The notes: generated by a model from the letters alone, not told the origin. DNA of 8,106 nucleotides from DATKMP01 sp035541775 (GCA_035541775.1 DATKMP010000010.1:1-8106), one strand, 5' to 3'. Shown: positions 1 through 6,485, numbered from the stretch's first letter. A program made the numbers and translations.

Positions 1-252
1 TATGCACAAGTGGAGGAGAAACTCATCCTGCTAAAAATCGATCCGCAAAAATTACATTCAGAAACAAAATATGAATCAGCGGTACCGGAAGCGGCAGCAG
101 GATCGGAACATCTGAAAACATCGACGATGTTTCCGCATGTGTACGGGCCAATCGATCAAATTGCTATTGAAGGAATTGGAATTCTCGCGAAAGAAAATAA
201 TGGATATCGCTGGCCGATAGAATTTGTACCGTTGAGTGAATATCTGCATTAA
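1..252 (+). CDS. DUF952 family protein, 3' part (5' end outside window)
   Basis: The reading frame is open from base 1 to the TAA at 250-252 and gives 83 residues, so the gene starts upstream of the window. The pattern LILLKIDPQKL, then K-Y-E, then FPHVYGPI followed by an alternating hydrophobic strand (QIAIEGIGIL) is the C-terminal half of the DUF952 domain. Typical members run to about 100-120 residues, so perhaps 30-40 residues are missing here. A GTG at 10-12 would give an 80-residue protein, but the residues before it (YAQ) continue the domain and nothing upstream of it looks like a ribosome binding site, so I do not take it as the start. The tail WPIEFVPLSEYLH extends a little beyond the usual domain end. 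DUF952 has no established biochemical role. The gene converges on the esterase and ends 93 bp before a shared terminator. Confidence 0.82.
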   Translation, partial: YAQVEEKLILLKIDPQKLHSETKYESAVPEAAAGSEHLKTSTMFPHVYGPIDQIAIEGIGILAKENNGYRWPIEFVPLSEYLH

Positions 253-344
253 CATCGGACAAATATACTTTATAACTATCGGCCATAAAAGTGTGAAACA
301 TTTTCTGTAGAGATTCACTGAATATGATTTTCAGAAAGCACATT

Positions 345-386
345 AAAAAACCTCGACTCCAATAATTCCCGGGATCGAGGTTTTTT
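345..386. terminator. Bidirectional rho-independent terminator
   Basis: A perfect 12-bp inverted repeat has arms AAAAAACCTCGA (345-356) and TCGAGGTTTTTT (375-386) around an 18-nt loop. Because the arms carry an A-tract and a T-tract, transcripts from both strands form a hairpin followed by a U-run. It lies between the convergent DUF952 gene (ends 252) and the esterase (ends 425), so it can terminate both. Confidence 0.88.
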
Positions 387-424
387 GTGATAAGTATCTG
401 CAATGTACGAGATCGAATAAATTT

Positions 425-1840
425 TTATTTAAACGCATTGCCTTTATAGATTGGAGTGTCCGTCATCTTGCACATGGTTTCGTTCTCGTTGGCATCCAAT
501 ACCATAAAGTTGTGAACAGCGGTCGAGAACGGAGTCCATGCATTTCCGCTTGCACCGTTGGGATTTCCGTACTTTGCAAAATTTGTGTAGTACTCGACGA
601 TCGTATTGCTCAATGCTTTGTCGCCCGCGGTGAACGGCCGCCAGCTGTGTGCATAGGAATGGAAGACGTACCACAAATCCGATGAATGAAATGCTCCGCT
701 TTTATCTCCGGGAAGCTGGCGTGCAAATAAATATGCATACGCAGGTTGTTTGCTTTTTTCTGCACGCAGGGCGCAGAAATCTTTCACGGCATTCGTCATA
801 TCCATTAAATCATTTGTCGTGTAACCGAACATATAGGGGATATCCGGAATATGTCCTGCAGTTGCTTCGTCACTGAAGCTGCCCGGTAAAACATAACCGT
901 CGACGACGGGGCCCCAAAACATCCGCTTTTTGGTCGCGTCTGCATAATCTTTCGCCATTTGCGTGAGTTCTTTAAATGACAGCGCGCGCATTTCTTTTAA
1001 GGATGTCTTCTTAAAATAATCCATAAAGTCTTTGTTGACTGACAAAGCGGAGTCGAGTTTCGAAATGAGTTTAAAATTTCCCAGCCCGCCGGCGCTCATA
1101 CTTATTGCATGGCTGATGAAATTTTTTGATAACGGAGAAGCGCATAAGGATTGAACGCTGCCGCCGCCCGCGCTTTGGCCGAAGATGGTAATGTTGTTCG
1201 GGTCGCCGCCGAATTGCTCGATGTTGTCATGAATCCATTTCAGTGCAGCGGCTTGATCTAACAAACCGTAATTTCCGGAAACCTTGTGCGCGCTTTCAGC
1301 CGATAGCAGAGGATGCGAGAAAAATCCGATGACACCCAGCCGGTATGTGACCGAAACTAAAATGACGCCTCTCGAAGCCCATTCTTCGCCGCCGTCCATT
1401 TCCGGCTCGAACGCAAATCCCTCGCGGTAGCCGCCGCCGTGTATCCACATGGCGACAGGTAATTTTTTATTCACCTGGCCTGCAGCAGGTGTCCAGATAT
1501 TGAGGTAGAGACAATCTTCGCTGAATGGAACGGAGCCGCTTGCTCTCCATTCCTTGCCGTAAAAACTTTCGGGATCCCATGTTACTTGTTCTGCAGCCGC
1601 ACCGAAAGTCCCGGCAACTTTTATTCCATCCCAGGGAATGACCGGCTGCGGTTCTTTCCATCGTAAATCGCCAAGCGGAGGCGCAGCAAACGGAATGCCT
1701 TTATAGGCGATAACGCCTTTGGTGGGAGTTTCCACGCCGATCACTTTTCCGCCGGCAATTGTTAGAACAGGATTATTGTTTTGGCAGAAGGTCAGCGCCG
1801 GGAATACACAGACAAAAAGAAACAATGATATGTTTTTCAT
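425..1840 (-). CDS. Secreted type-B carboxylesterase (alpha/beta hydrolase)
   Basis: A 471-residue carboxylesterase of the COesterase (PF00135) family, predicted to hydrolyse carboxylic esters; the natural substrate cannot be read from sequence. Visible landmarks are the N-terminal AYKGIPFAAPPLGDLRW, EDCLYLN (about 108-114), the oxyanion-hole HGGGY (from about 134), the nucleophile elbow FGQSAGG (Ser about 223), and GAFHSSDLWYVF with the catalytic His at about 385. The triad acid is probably an Asp in YTTNDLMD (about 344-347), where classical members have Glu; this is inferred. The segment between that acid and the His is short, as in the bacterial subgroup with the LPGD..GAFHSSDLW signature. 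The frame extends upstream to 1918, but the ATG at 1840 has AGGA 7 nt before it and starts a signal peptide (K2, hydrophobic 4-18, FCQ near cleavage), so I chose it. FC is a poor lipobox, so secretion by signal peptidase I is more likely. The gene appears monocistronic. Confidence 0.93.
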   Translation of the reverse strand: MKNISLFLFVCVFPALTFCQNNNPVLTIAGGKVIGVETPTKGVIAYKGIPFAAPPLGDLRWKEPQPVIPWDGIKVAGTFGAAAEQVTWDPESFYGKEWRASGSVPFSEDCLYLNIWTPAAGQVNKKLPVAMWIHGGGYREGFAFEPEMDGGEEWASRGVILVSVTYRLGVIGFFSHPLLSAESAHKVSGNYGLLDQAAALKWIHDNIEQFGGDPNNITIFGQSAGGGSVQSLCASPLSKNFISHAISMSAGGLGNFKLISKLDSALSVNKDFMDYFKKTSLKEMRALSFKELTQMAKDYADATKKRMFWGPVVDGYVLPGSFSDEATAGHIPDIPYMFGYTTNDLMDMTNAVKDFCALRAEKSKQPAYAYLFARQLPGDKSGAFHSSDLWYVFHSYAHSWRPFTAGDKALSNTIVEYYTNFAKYGNPNGASGNAWTPFSTAVHNFMVLDANENETMCKMTDTPIYKGNAFK

Positions 1841-1847
1841 AAGTATA

Positions 1848-1851
1848 TCCT
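1848..1851 (-). promoter_or_regulatory. Ribosome binding site deciding the esterase start
   Basis: Read on the minus strand this is AGGA, 7 nt before the ATG at 1840. It supports that start over the in-frame ATG at 1918, which would put 26 non-signal-like residues before the signal peptide. Confidence 0.7.
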
Positions 1852-2074
1852 GAGTTTGATTAATGATATGAACTGACGTCCAGCGTACAGAAATATTTAT
1901 TGAAAGGCAAATAGCCATTATGGGTTATTTCCGAATTTAGAACCGGCGAAATTTCATTATGAGCGATCGATGAAAAAAGCACTCGATTAAAAAACGGGAA
2001 GTTGAACATGCACAGAAGATGCGATATCGATGATGGGGAAAATCACGGTAGTATACGAATAGGAATAAAGAAAG

Positions 2075-2093
2075 CGCCGACGGAAATTCGGCG
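2075..2093 (-). terminator. Hairpin, weak terminator-like on minus strand
   Basis: CGCCGA (2075-2080) and TCGGCG (2088-2093) form a perfect 6-bp GC-rich stem with a 7-nt loop. On the minus strand the stem is followed by CTTTCTTTATT, an interrupted T-rich run. No gene is known to need terminating here in that direction, so the assignment is tentative; it may only be a structured leader or a remnant. Confidence 0.25.
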
Positions 2094-2156
2094 GTGATGC
2101 GATATGCTATTTGATCAGAAGAAGAAAATTGGTCTAAGCAGTCACACGCATTGCCG

Positions 2157-2267
2157 ATGCGGACGGATGATGTTCTGCGCAAGACCTTCAAGAATTTAAG
2201 TTATACGGATCTCGAAAAAATCAGACGGAGTGCGGTAGAAATTTTTGAAATGAGCCGACCGAATTAA
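2157..2267 (+). CDS. Possible small ORF or gene remnant (36 codons)
   Basis: From ATG 2157 to TAA 2265-2267 the frame encodes 36 residues with a convincingly protein-like composition: charged, helix-prone, with LRKTFKNLSYTDLEKIRR followed by SAVEIFEM. The frame stays open upstream to a TGA at 2112-2114. Beyond that stop the same frame is open again back to a TAG at 2049. No Shine-Dalgarno sequence precedes the ATG. I do not recognise a family. It could be the decayed C-terminus of a gene, a small unannotated protein upstream of the DUF6057 operon, or chance. The opposite strand also carries an open frame over 1937-2191, which I consider spurious. Confidence 0.25.
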   Translation: MRTDDVLRKTFKNLSYTDLEKIRRSAVEIFEMSRPN

Positions 2268-2296
2268 ACATGACTAAACTCTAGCGAAAGAAAAAA

Positions 2297-4240
2297 TTGT
2301 TTTCTAAGTTCCTTATATTAAATTTGTTTATTATATTGATTCGAAATTTTATTCATTCTTGCTTTTTAAGAAATTCAGTGACCGGCTCTGACAAAAATCG
2401 TGTATCTGCAAAAATAGATGTTTGGATTCAAGAATACCTTGTTTTTACGGCATGCTTTCTCTACTTCCTTCTCGGAGTTCATCCTAAGCTAATTCTTGAA
2501 TTACAGTTTCCCGCGTTTTTGATGGATGTCAATTTCTTGAAAGACTTCCTTCAAATTCCCGGCGGATTGATGGATGGGCTTTCGGCATTCATCATGCGAT
2601 TTTGGTTGTCCGATTTTATCATATCTGTTTTTTTAACACTCTGTTGTTGGTGTGTCGCCTTCTTCACGAGAAAATGGTTGGAAGTTTTAACGGCAAACCG
2701 CTTCTTCCACACATTCCATCTGATTCCGGCGGTTCTGCTGGCGTTTCTCCACAGCCAATATGATTTTAATTTAAGTATAACATTAGCATTCATCGTCAAT
2801 CTGGCGTTCTTAAATCTCATCATTCGCTGGAATCCGAAACAAGTTGTCCTCCAAATCATCGTCGATATTATCGCCATCGTTTTCCTGTTCTGGATCACCG
2901 GCGGTGCTTTTTTGATATACGGTGTTCTCTTCGGATTGCATGAACTCATTGTTAAAAAACGATATATAAACGGTCTGTTCATCCTCGTCTTTTCATCTCT
3001 TCTGCCGTACGTAGCATCATCATCGATTATTTTGATTACTTTAAAACAGGCGTATCTGCACAATCTCATTCCGGAAAATTCAATCAAGTTTTTGTCTATC
3101 GCTTATATCATTCCTCTATTTTATATACTGGTATATGTCATTGCTTCGTTCACGAAGATAGGTGCCGTTACAAAGTCATTCGAAAAAATTACAGGATTCA
3201 TTCGATTAGGAAAACTGAACATTCGCTGGCAATGTGTTCTTGGAACATTGCTCATCATCTGCGGAACCATTTTACTCACTGACATTACATACGACAACAA
3301 TCAACGCCTTGACCTTGAATTGAACCAATATATGCAAGATGGTCGTTGGGATGATGCAATTCATACGGCGAGGCAATGTACTGTTGCAAGTCCGTTTCTC
3401 TTCCACCAAATCAATCTCGCTCTCTTTCAATCCGGTACTCTTCTCGATAATATGTTTTCCTTCCAACAATATTTTGGATCTTCTGGTCTTATCATGGATT
3501 TTAATTGGCGCTCATACTCACCAGCAAAAACGAGTGATTTTTATTGGAAGCTTGGATTGATTAATGAATCTCTACACTGGGCACACGAAGCCCTCGAATT
3601 GAAAGGTCCCACTCCTGAGATTTTAAAACGACTCGGCATGGCGTATATGATAAAGGGTGATCATATTGCTGCCAAACGTTTTTTCTTAAACCTAAAGAAC
3701 GTACCGTTCTATGAAAAAACCGCTGACGATCTCATCCGGCTTAACGATTCGCCTTCGGAGCTCGCGCAGGTCAGAGATGCTCAATACATTCAATCTTATA
3801 TGCTGTCAAAAGATTATATTCATCTTAACACAACTTCATCCGCTGAGCTGGAATTATTGTTGAATCGGAATCCTTCTAACAAAATGGCGTTTGAATATTT
3901 GATGGCCTATTATTTATTGACCGGTAACCTCAACGGAATTGTAAATTATCTTCCCGCATTCGGATTTTTCAGATATTCCCACATTCCTCGATATATACAA
4001 GAAGCATTACTTATCGCGTCGCTCAAATCAAACTTCGATCAGAACAAATTGAACAATTTAGTTCAGCCGATCACGCGCCAATATTTTTTAAATTACCAGC
4101 AAATCCTGAATAAATATAAGGGAAATATTTACGATGCTGCACCGGAATTGCAGGCACAATTTGCCGATACATATTGGTACTATCTGATGTATGTGAGGCC
4201 GGAGGCAAGGCAATCGGAGATGAAAAATGAATTTCAATAA
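2297..4240 (+). CDS. DUF6057 family polytopic membrane protein with TPR-like C-terminal half
   Basis: A 647-residue protein in two halves. Residues 1-330 are very hydrophobic, with about ten predicted membrane segments (roughly 3-20, 48-62, 106-123, 140-152, 159-176, 184-199, 201-218, 226-248, 263-284, 311-328). Residues 335-640 look like soluble helical repeats: ELNQYMQDGRWDDAIHTARQ (341-360), a TPR-like unit at 437-467, and further helix pairs. The N-terminal pattern QEYL followed by IPGGLMDGLSAF (87-98) matches what I recall of DUF6057, a family of unknown function common in Bacteroidota. The frame opens at 2285 after a TAG and holds no ATG before codon 76 (2522). TTG 2297 is the likeliest start, though it has only a weak GAAAG-type site; GTG 2378 is the alternative. 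The stop overlaps the next gene by 14 bp, implying coupling. A role in scaffolding or maturing the neighbouring heme lipoprotein is inference only. Confidence 0.8.
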   Translation: MFSKFLILNLFIILIRNFIHSCFLRNSVTGSDKNRVSAKIDVWIQEYLVFTACFLYFLLGVHPKLILELQFPAFLMDVNFLKDFLQIPGGLMDGLSAFIMRFWLSDFIISVFLTLCCWCVAFFTRKWLEVLTANRFFHTFHLIPAVLLAFLHSQYDFNLSITLAFIVNLAFLNLIIRWNPKQVVLQIIVDIIAIVFLFWITGGAFLIYGVLFGLHELIVKKRYINGLFILVFSSLLPYVASSSIILITLKQAYLHNLIPENSIKFLSIAYIIPLFYILVYVIASFTKIGAVTKSFEKITGFIRLGKLNIRWQCVLGTLLIICGTILLTDITYDNNQRLDLELNQYMQDGRWDDAIHTARQCTVASPFLFHQINLALFQSGTLLDNMFSFQQYFGSSGLIMDFNWRSYSPAKTSDFYWKLGLINESLHWAHEALELKGPTPEILKRLGMAYMIKGDHIAAKRFFLNLKNVPFYEKTADDLIRLNDSPSELAQVRDAQYIQSYMLSKDYIHLNTTSSAELELLLNRNPSNKMAFEYLMAYYLLTGNLNGIVNYLPAFGFFRYSHIPRYIQEALLIASLKSNFDQNKLNNLVQPITRQYFLNYQQILNKYKGNIYDAAPELQAQFADTYWYYLMYVRPEARQSEMKNEFQ

Positions 4241-5810
4241 TTACATAAAGATTGCCGGTTACTGGTTTCTCCTCATTTCGATCGTCTTCTTTTGTGTCGG
4301 TTGTGTAACTCAAAAAAACATTCCGGATGCAAAACCTGCTGGCCGTTTGCCGGGCATCCAGCCGGATTATTCCGGCATTGTTATTCCTCCTAATATTGCT
4401 CCGTTAAATTTTTCCATTAAAGAAACCGGCGAAGATTTTGTTGTTCGCATACACTCCAAAAACGGAGAACCGATTCAGATCGAAAACAACTCAGGGCTTA
4501 TCCAGATTCCGATGAAACAATGGAAGCGACTTGTTTCAGAGAACCCCGGAGAAGAACTGATTGTCGATATTTATTTGAAGAATCAAGCCGGTCAATGGAT
4601 CAGTTTCAATCCTATTGTGAACAAAATTGCGCAGGAATCCATGGATGGTTATTTATCATTCCGAAGATTCAAACCGCTTTTTAACTTATGGAAAAAGATG
4701 GGCATCTTTCAACGCTGCCTTGAAAACTTCGATGAAAAACCGATTCTTCTCAATCGTTTGACACAGGACAATTGTATGAATTGTCATACGTTCTGGCAGA
4801 ACGAGACCGACAAATGGCTTCTTCATTTACGCGGCGGACCTGGAACCGCTATGCTTTTGGTAACAGATGGCAAAGCTCGAAGAGTAAATACAAAAACTAA
4901 GTTTAGCGGCGTTGCCGCTTATTCTGCATGGCACCCATCTGGTGAATTGGTTGCATTTTCTGTAAGCAAACTTCTTCTCTTCCATCATGAAATGGGAGAA
5001 GACCGTGATGTTCTCGATCGAAGTTCAGATATTTATGTGTACGATATAAATACGAATACGATTACAACGACACCGCAAATTTCCGATCCACACCGAATGG
5101 AAATCTGGCCTGCTTGGTCACCGGACGGTACGTATCTTTATTTTTGCAGTGCTCCTGAGTTAGAATCGTATGCCGATTCTTCGAGATCTGGTGAAGTGGC
5201 GTTAAATAAAATCAAGTACGATTTAATGCGAATTGCATACGATCCTTTGAAACACAGTTGGGGAAATCTCGAAACAGTGATTTCCTCTTCCGATATAGGA
5301 TTGAGTATCACTGAACCAAGAGTTTCACCCGATGGCCGGTTTGTTCTCTTTACGGCAGCCAGCAATAGTCAATTTCCAATTTATATTCAAAGTGCCGATC
5401 TGTATGTGCTCGAAGTGAAAACGAATCGATGGAAAAAGTTGGAATTGAATAGTGATAAAGCAGATTCATTTCATTCGTGGTCAAGCAATGGCCGTTGGAT
5501 TGTGTTTTCGAGTAAGCGTGAAGATGGTTTGTTCACGAAACCGTACTTTAGCTACTTCGATACGTCCGGTCATGCAGCCAAACCGTTTGTTCTGCCGCAG
5601 GAAAATCCTTTATCGTATGAGACAAGTTTAGAAATATATAATGCGCCGGAATTTACAAAAGAACCTGTCCATATAAGCCCGCAGGATTTGGCGAAAGCAG
5701 CTTTTTCTGAGCAGGATGCTTTGAATGCAAAATTCGATTCGACTTCAGTTGCAGAGAAAAACACCAATAAAACAAATTCTGCTAAACAAGTCCGCGTTCC
5801 TTCGAAATAA
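4227..5810 (+). CDS. Lipoprotein with single CxxCH heme-c motif and PD40 beta-propeller
   Basis: A 527-residue exported protein. Residues 9-25 form a signal peptide ending in a lipobox-like CVGC, with Cys26 as the probable lipidated residue. Residues 45-160 are a beta-rich N-terminal region. C183-M-N-C186-H187 is a single heme-c attachment motif, followed by HLRGGPGTAMLLV. The rest carries four PD40/TolB-like blade motifs: AWHPSGELVAFS (234-245), AWSPDGTYLYFCSA (296-309), VSPDGRFVLFTA (366-377) and WSSNGRWIVFSS (418-429). The last 40 or so residues are polar and low in complexity. The combination of NCxNCH, WHPSG..AFS and SPDG..LYFCSA is a recurrent Bacteroidota family often annotated as a TolB-like or PD40 protein; its function is not established. 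ATG 4227 has GGAG 8 nt upstream and lies inside the end of the DUF6057 gene. Electron transfer or redox sensing at the envelope is plausible but inferred. Confidence 0.88.
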   Translation: MNFNNYIKIAGYWFLLISIVFFCVGCVTQKNIPDAKPAGRLPGIQPDYSGIVIPPNIAPLNFSIKETGEDFVVRIHSKNGEPIQIENNSGLIQIPMKQWKRLVSENPGEELIVDIYLKNQAGQWISFNPIVNKIAQESMDGYLSFRRFKPLFNLWKKMGIFQRCLENFDEKPILLNRLTQDNCMNCHTFWQNETDKWLLHLRGGPGTAMLLVTDGKARRVNTKTKFSGVAAYSAWHPSGELVAFSVSKLLLFHHEMGEDRDVLDRSSDIYVYDINTNTITTTPQISDPHRMEIWPAWSPDGTYLYFCSAPELESYADSSRSGEVALNKIKYDLMRIAYDPLKHSWGNLETVISSSDIGLSITEPRVSPDGRFVLFTAASNSQFPIYIQSADLYVLEVKTNRWKKLELNSDKADSFHSWSSNGRWIVFSSKREDGLFTKPYFSYFDTSGHAAKPFVLPQENPLSYETSLEIYNAPEFTKEPVHISPQDLAKAAFSEQDALNAKFDSTSVAEKNTNKTNSAKQVRVPSK

Positions 5811-5960
5811 AGCAACACGTATCGCAAGAACATAAAACACGCGCAATTCAGCGTTCTGTTCACCGACCGATTTGTGAGGAATTTGAAAACACTGTAGGTG
5901 CGCATCGGGTTCACGGTGGAAAAATTCCGAAACGATAAAAAAGATTTTTCAGAAAAAAAG
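5811..5960. other. Gap after the heme lipoprotein without identifiable terminator
   Basis: The first 150 bp of the 238-bp convergent gap hold no gene that I can support and no hairpin followed by a T-tract on the plus strand. An imperfect repeat GGAATTT...AAATTCC is present but is not terminator-like. The plus-strand operon therefore may end by another mechanism or read into the YbjQ antisense region. Confidence 0.4.
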
Positions 5961-5980
5961 ATTGCTTCAAAGCAAGCAAT
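5961..5980 (-). terminator. Second (distal) terminator hairpin after the YbjQ gene
   Basis: ATTGCTT (5961-5967) and AAGCAAT (5974-5980) form a perfect 7-bp stem with a 6-nt loop. On the minus strand the hairpin is followed by C and then seven T residues. It lies directly beyond the stronger hairpin at 5986-6018, so the two form a tandem terminator for minus-strand transcription. Confidence 0.6.
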
Positions 5981-5985
5981 AAAAA

Positions 5986-6018
5986 ACCGCTTCGATCGCT
6001 TGAAGTGATCGGAGCGGT
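5986..6018 (-). terminator. Rho-independent terminator of the YbjQ gene
   Basis: ACCGCTTCGATC (5986-5997) pairs with GATCGGAGCGGT (6007-6018) in a 12-bp stem with one G-T wobble and a 9-nt loop. On the minus strand the stem runs into six T residues (complement of 5981-5986). It is 31 bp past the stop of the YbjQ gene. On the plus strand no U-tract follows, so it does not obviously end the heme-lipoprotein transcript. Confidence 0.85.
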
Positions 6019-6048
6019 CATACCTTCCGAGAAAGGGTATAGCGTAAA

Positions 6049-6378
6049 TTAAATCTTTTCTACTTTGACGGCTGTGCCATAAGCCAGCACTTCGCTGACG
6101 CCGCCCATAATTTCCGTGGTATCGTAACGAAACGCCAGCACCGCATTTGCGCCAAGCTGCTCCGCATGCTGAATCATCAATTCGTACGAATCGCGGCGGG
6201 TTTGTTCGCACAGTTGTGTATAGAGAGAAATGTTGCCGCCGAAGAGAATTTGAAATCCCGCGCCGATATTGCCGAAGAGCGAACGCGAGCGCACAATAAT
6301 GCCGCGCACAACGCCAAGATTCTTTACAACCTTATAGCCGTCAAGTTGAATATTCGTTGTTACTAATGAATGGTCCAT
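6049..6378 (-). CDS. ybjQ: YbjQ/UPF0145 family protein
   Basis: A 109-residue cytosolic protein of full family length. The pattern VTTNIQLDGYKVVKNLGVVRGIIVRS, then R-x-D-S-Y (61-65), LGANAVLAFRYDT (75-87) and VLAYGTAVKVE at the end is characteristic of the YbjQ (UPF0145, formerly DUF74) family, which forms a pentameric fold and is often labelled heavy-metal-binding on structural grounds; no physiological function is proved. ATG 6378 is preceded by a textbook AGGAGGT with a 7-nt spacer. The gene is flanked by its own terminators downstream and a hairpin upstream, so it is likely a single-gene transcript. An overlapping frame on the same strand (up to 6211) is a shadow of it. Confidence 0.93.
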   Translation of the reverse strand: MDHSLVTTNIQLDGYKVVKNLGVVRGIIVRSRSLFGNIGAGFQILFGGNISLYTQLCEQTRRDSYELMIQHAEQLGANAVLAFRYDTTEIMGGVSEVLAYGTAVKVEKI

Positions 6379-6385
6379 AGCAGGT

Positions 6386-6392
6386 ACCTCCT
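6386..6392 (-). promoter_or_regulatory. Strong Shine-Dalgarno of the YbjQ gene
   Basis: On the minus strand this reads AGGAGGT, 7 nt before ATG 6378. It is the best ribosome binding site in the window, and it shows that this organism uses anti-SD pairing, unlike most Bacteroidia. Confidence 0.8.
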
Positions 6393-6435
6393 GATGTTGT
6401 TGGTTGATTGGTTGCTGGTCAATTTTGCTTTGCTC

Positions 6436-6441
6436 ATTGTA
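6436..6441 (-). promoter_or_regulatory. Candidate -10 element for the YbjQ gene
   Basis: On the minus strand this reads TACAAT, close to the TATAAT consensus, 57 nt upstream of ATG 6378. No good -35 lies 16-18 nt further up, so this is only a candidate. Confidence 0.22.
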
Positions 6442-6463
6442 CGCAATTTGGCGTGAAAAGTTT

Positions 6464-6485
6464 CATAAGGTATTTCCGTCTTATG
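6464..6485 (-). terminator. Possible weak terminator after the four-helix membrane protein gene
   Basis: CATAAG (6464-6469) and CTTATG (6480-6485) form a perfect 6-bp stem with a 10-nt loop, starting right after the stop codon of the 6486-6989 gene. On the minus strand it is followed by AAACTTTTC, a short T-run. The stem is AT-rich, so termination would be inefficient; it could also be an operator for the gene downstream. Confidence 0.35.

Larger units (their letters stand above)
1841..2296. other. 456-bp divergent intergenic region
   Basis: This region separates the divergent esterase and DUF6057 genes and should carry both promoters. I could not pick a convincing -35/-10 pair or a Bacteroidota-type TTTG/TAnnTTTG pair on either strand. 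It holds the esterase ribosome binding site, a GC-rich hairpin at 2075-2093, a 10-bp direct repeat (GATGCGATAT at 2018-2027 and 2096-2105), and a coding-like stretch ending at 2267, listed separately. I see no tRNA or small-RNA structure. Confidence 0.6.

Noticed and set aside
1841..1918. Upstream extension of the esterase to ATG 1918
   Set aside because: It would add 26 residues before a proper signal peptide, and the ribosome binding site fits ATG 1840.
2018..2105. 10-bp direct repeat GATGCGATAT, two copies 78 bp apart
   Set aside because: Only two copies, no flanking symmetry and no third copy seen; too short to argue for a binding array or a mobile-element target repeat.
1937..2191. Minus-strand open frame of 84 codons in the divergent gap
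   Set aside because: No Shine-Dalgarno, no family resemblance, and it is complementary to the more protein-like plus-strand frame ending at 2267.
2245..2272. TTGAAA at 2245-2250 as a -35 element for the DUF6057 operon
   Set aside because: No acceptable -10 hexamer follows at 15-19 nt (AAACAT or ACATGA at best), and it lies inside the coding-like stretch.
2551..3087. Minus-strand open frame of 178 codons opposite the DUF6057 gene
   Set aside because: It lies wholly antisense to a membrane-protein gene with conserved features; its composition (many Arg, Lys, Asn, Met) is what the complement of hydrophobic codons gives, and there is no ribosome binding site.
5570..6211. Minus-strand open frame of 213 codons spanning the heme-lipoprotein end, the gap and part of ybjQ
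   Set aside because: It crosses two terminator hairpins, lies antisense to a well-supported lipoprotein and out of frame with ybjQ, and its translation has no recognisable domain and an arginine/serine-rich composition typical of shadow frames.
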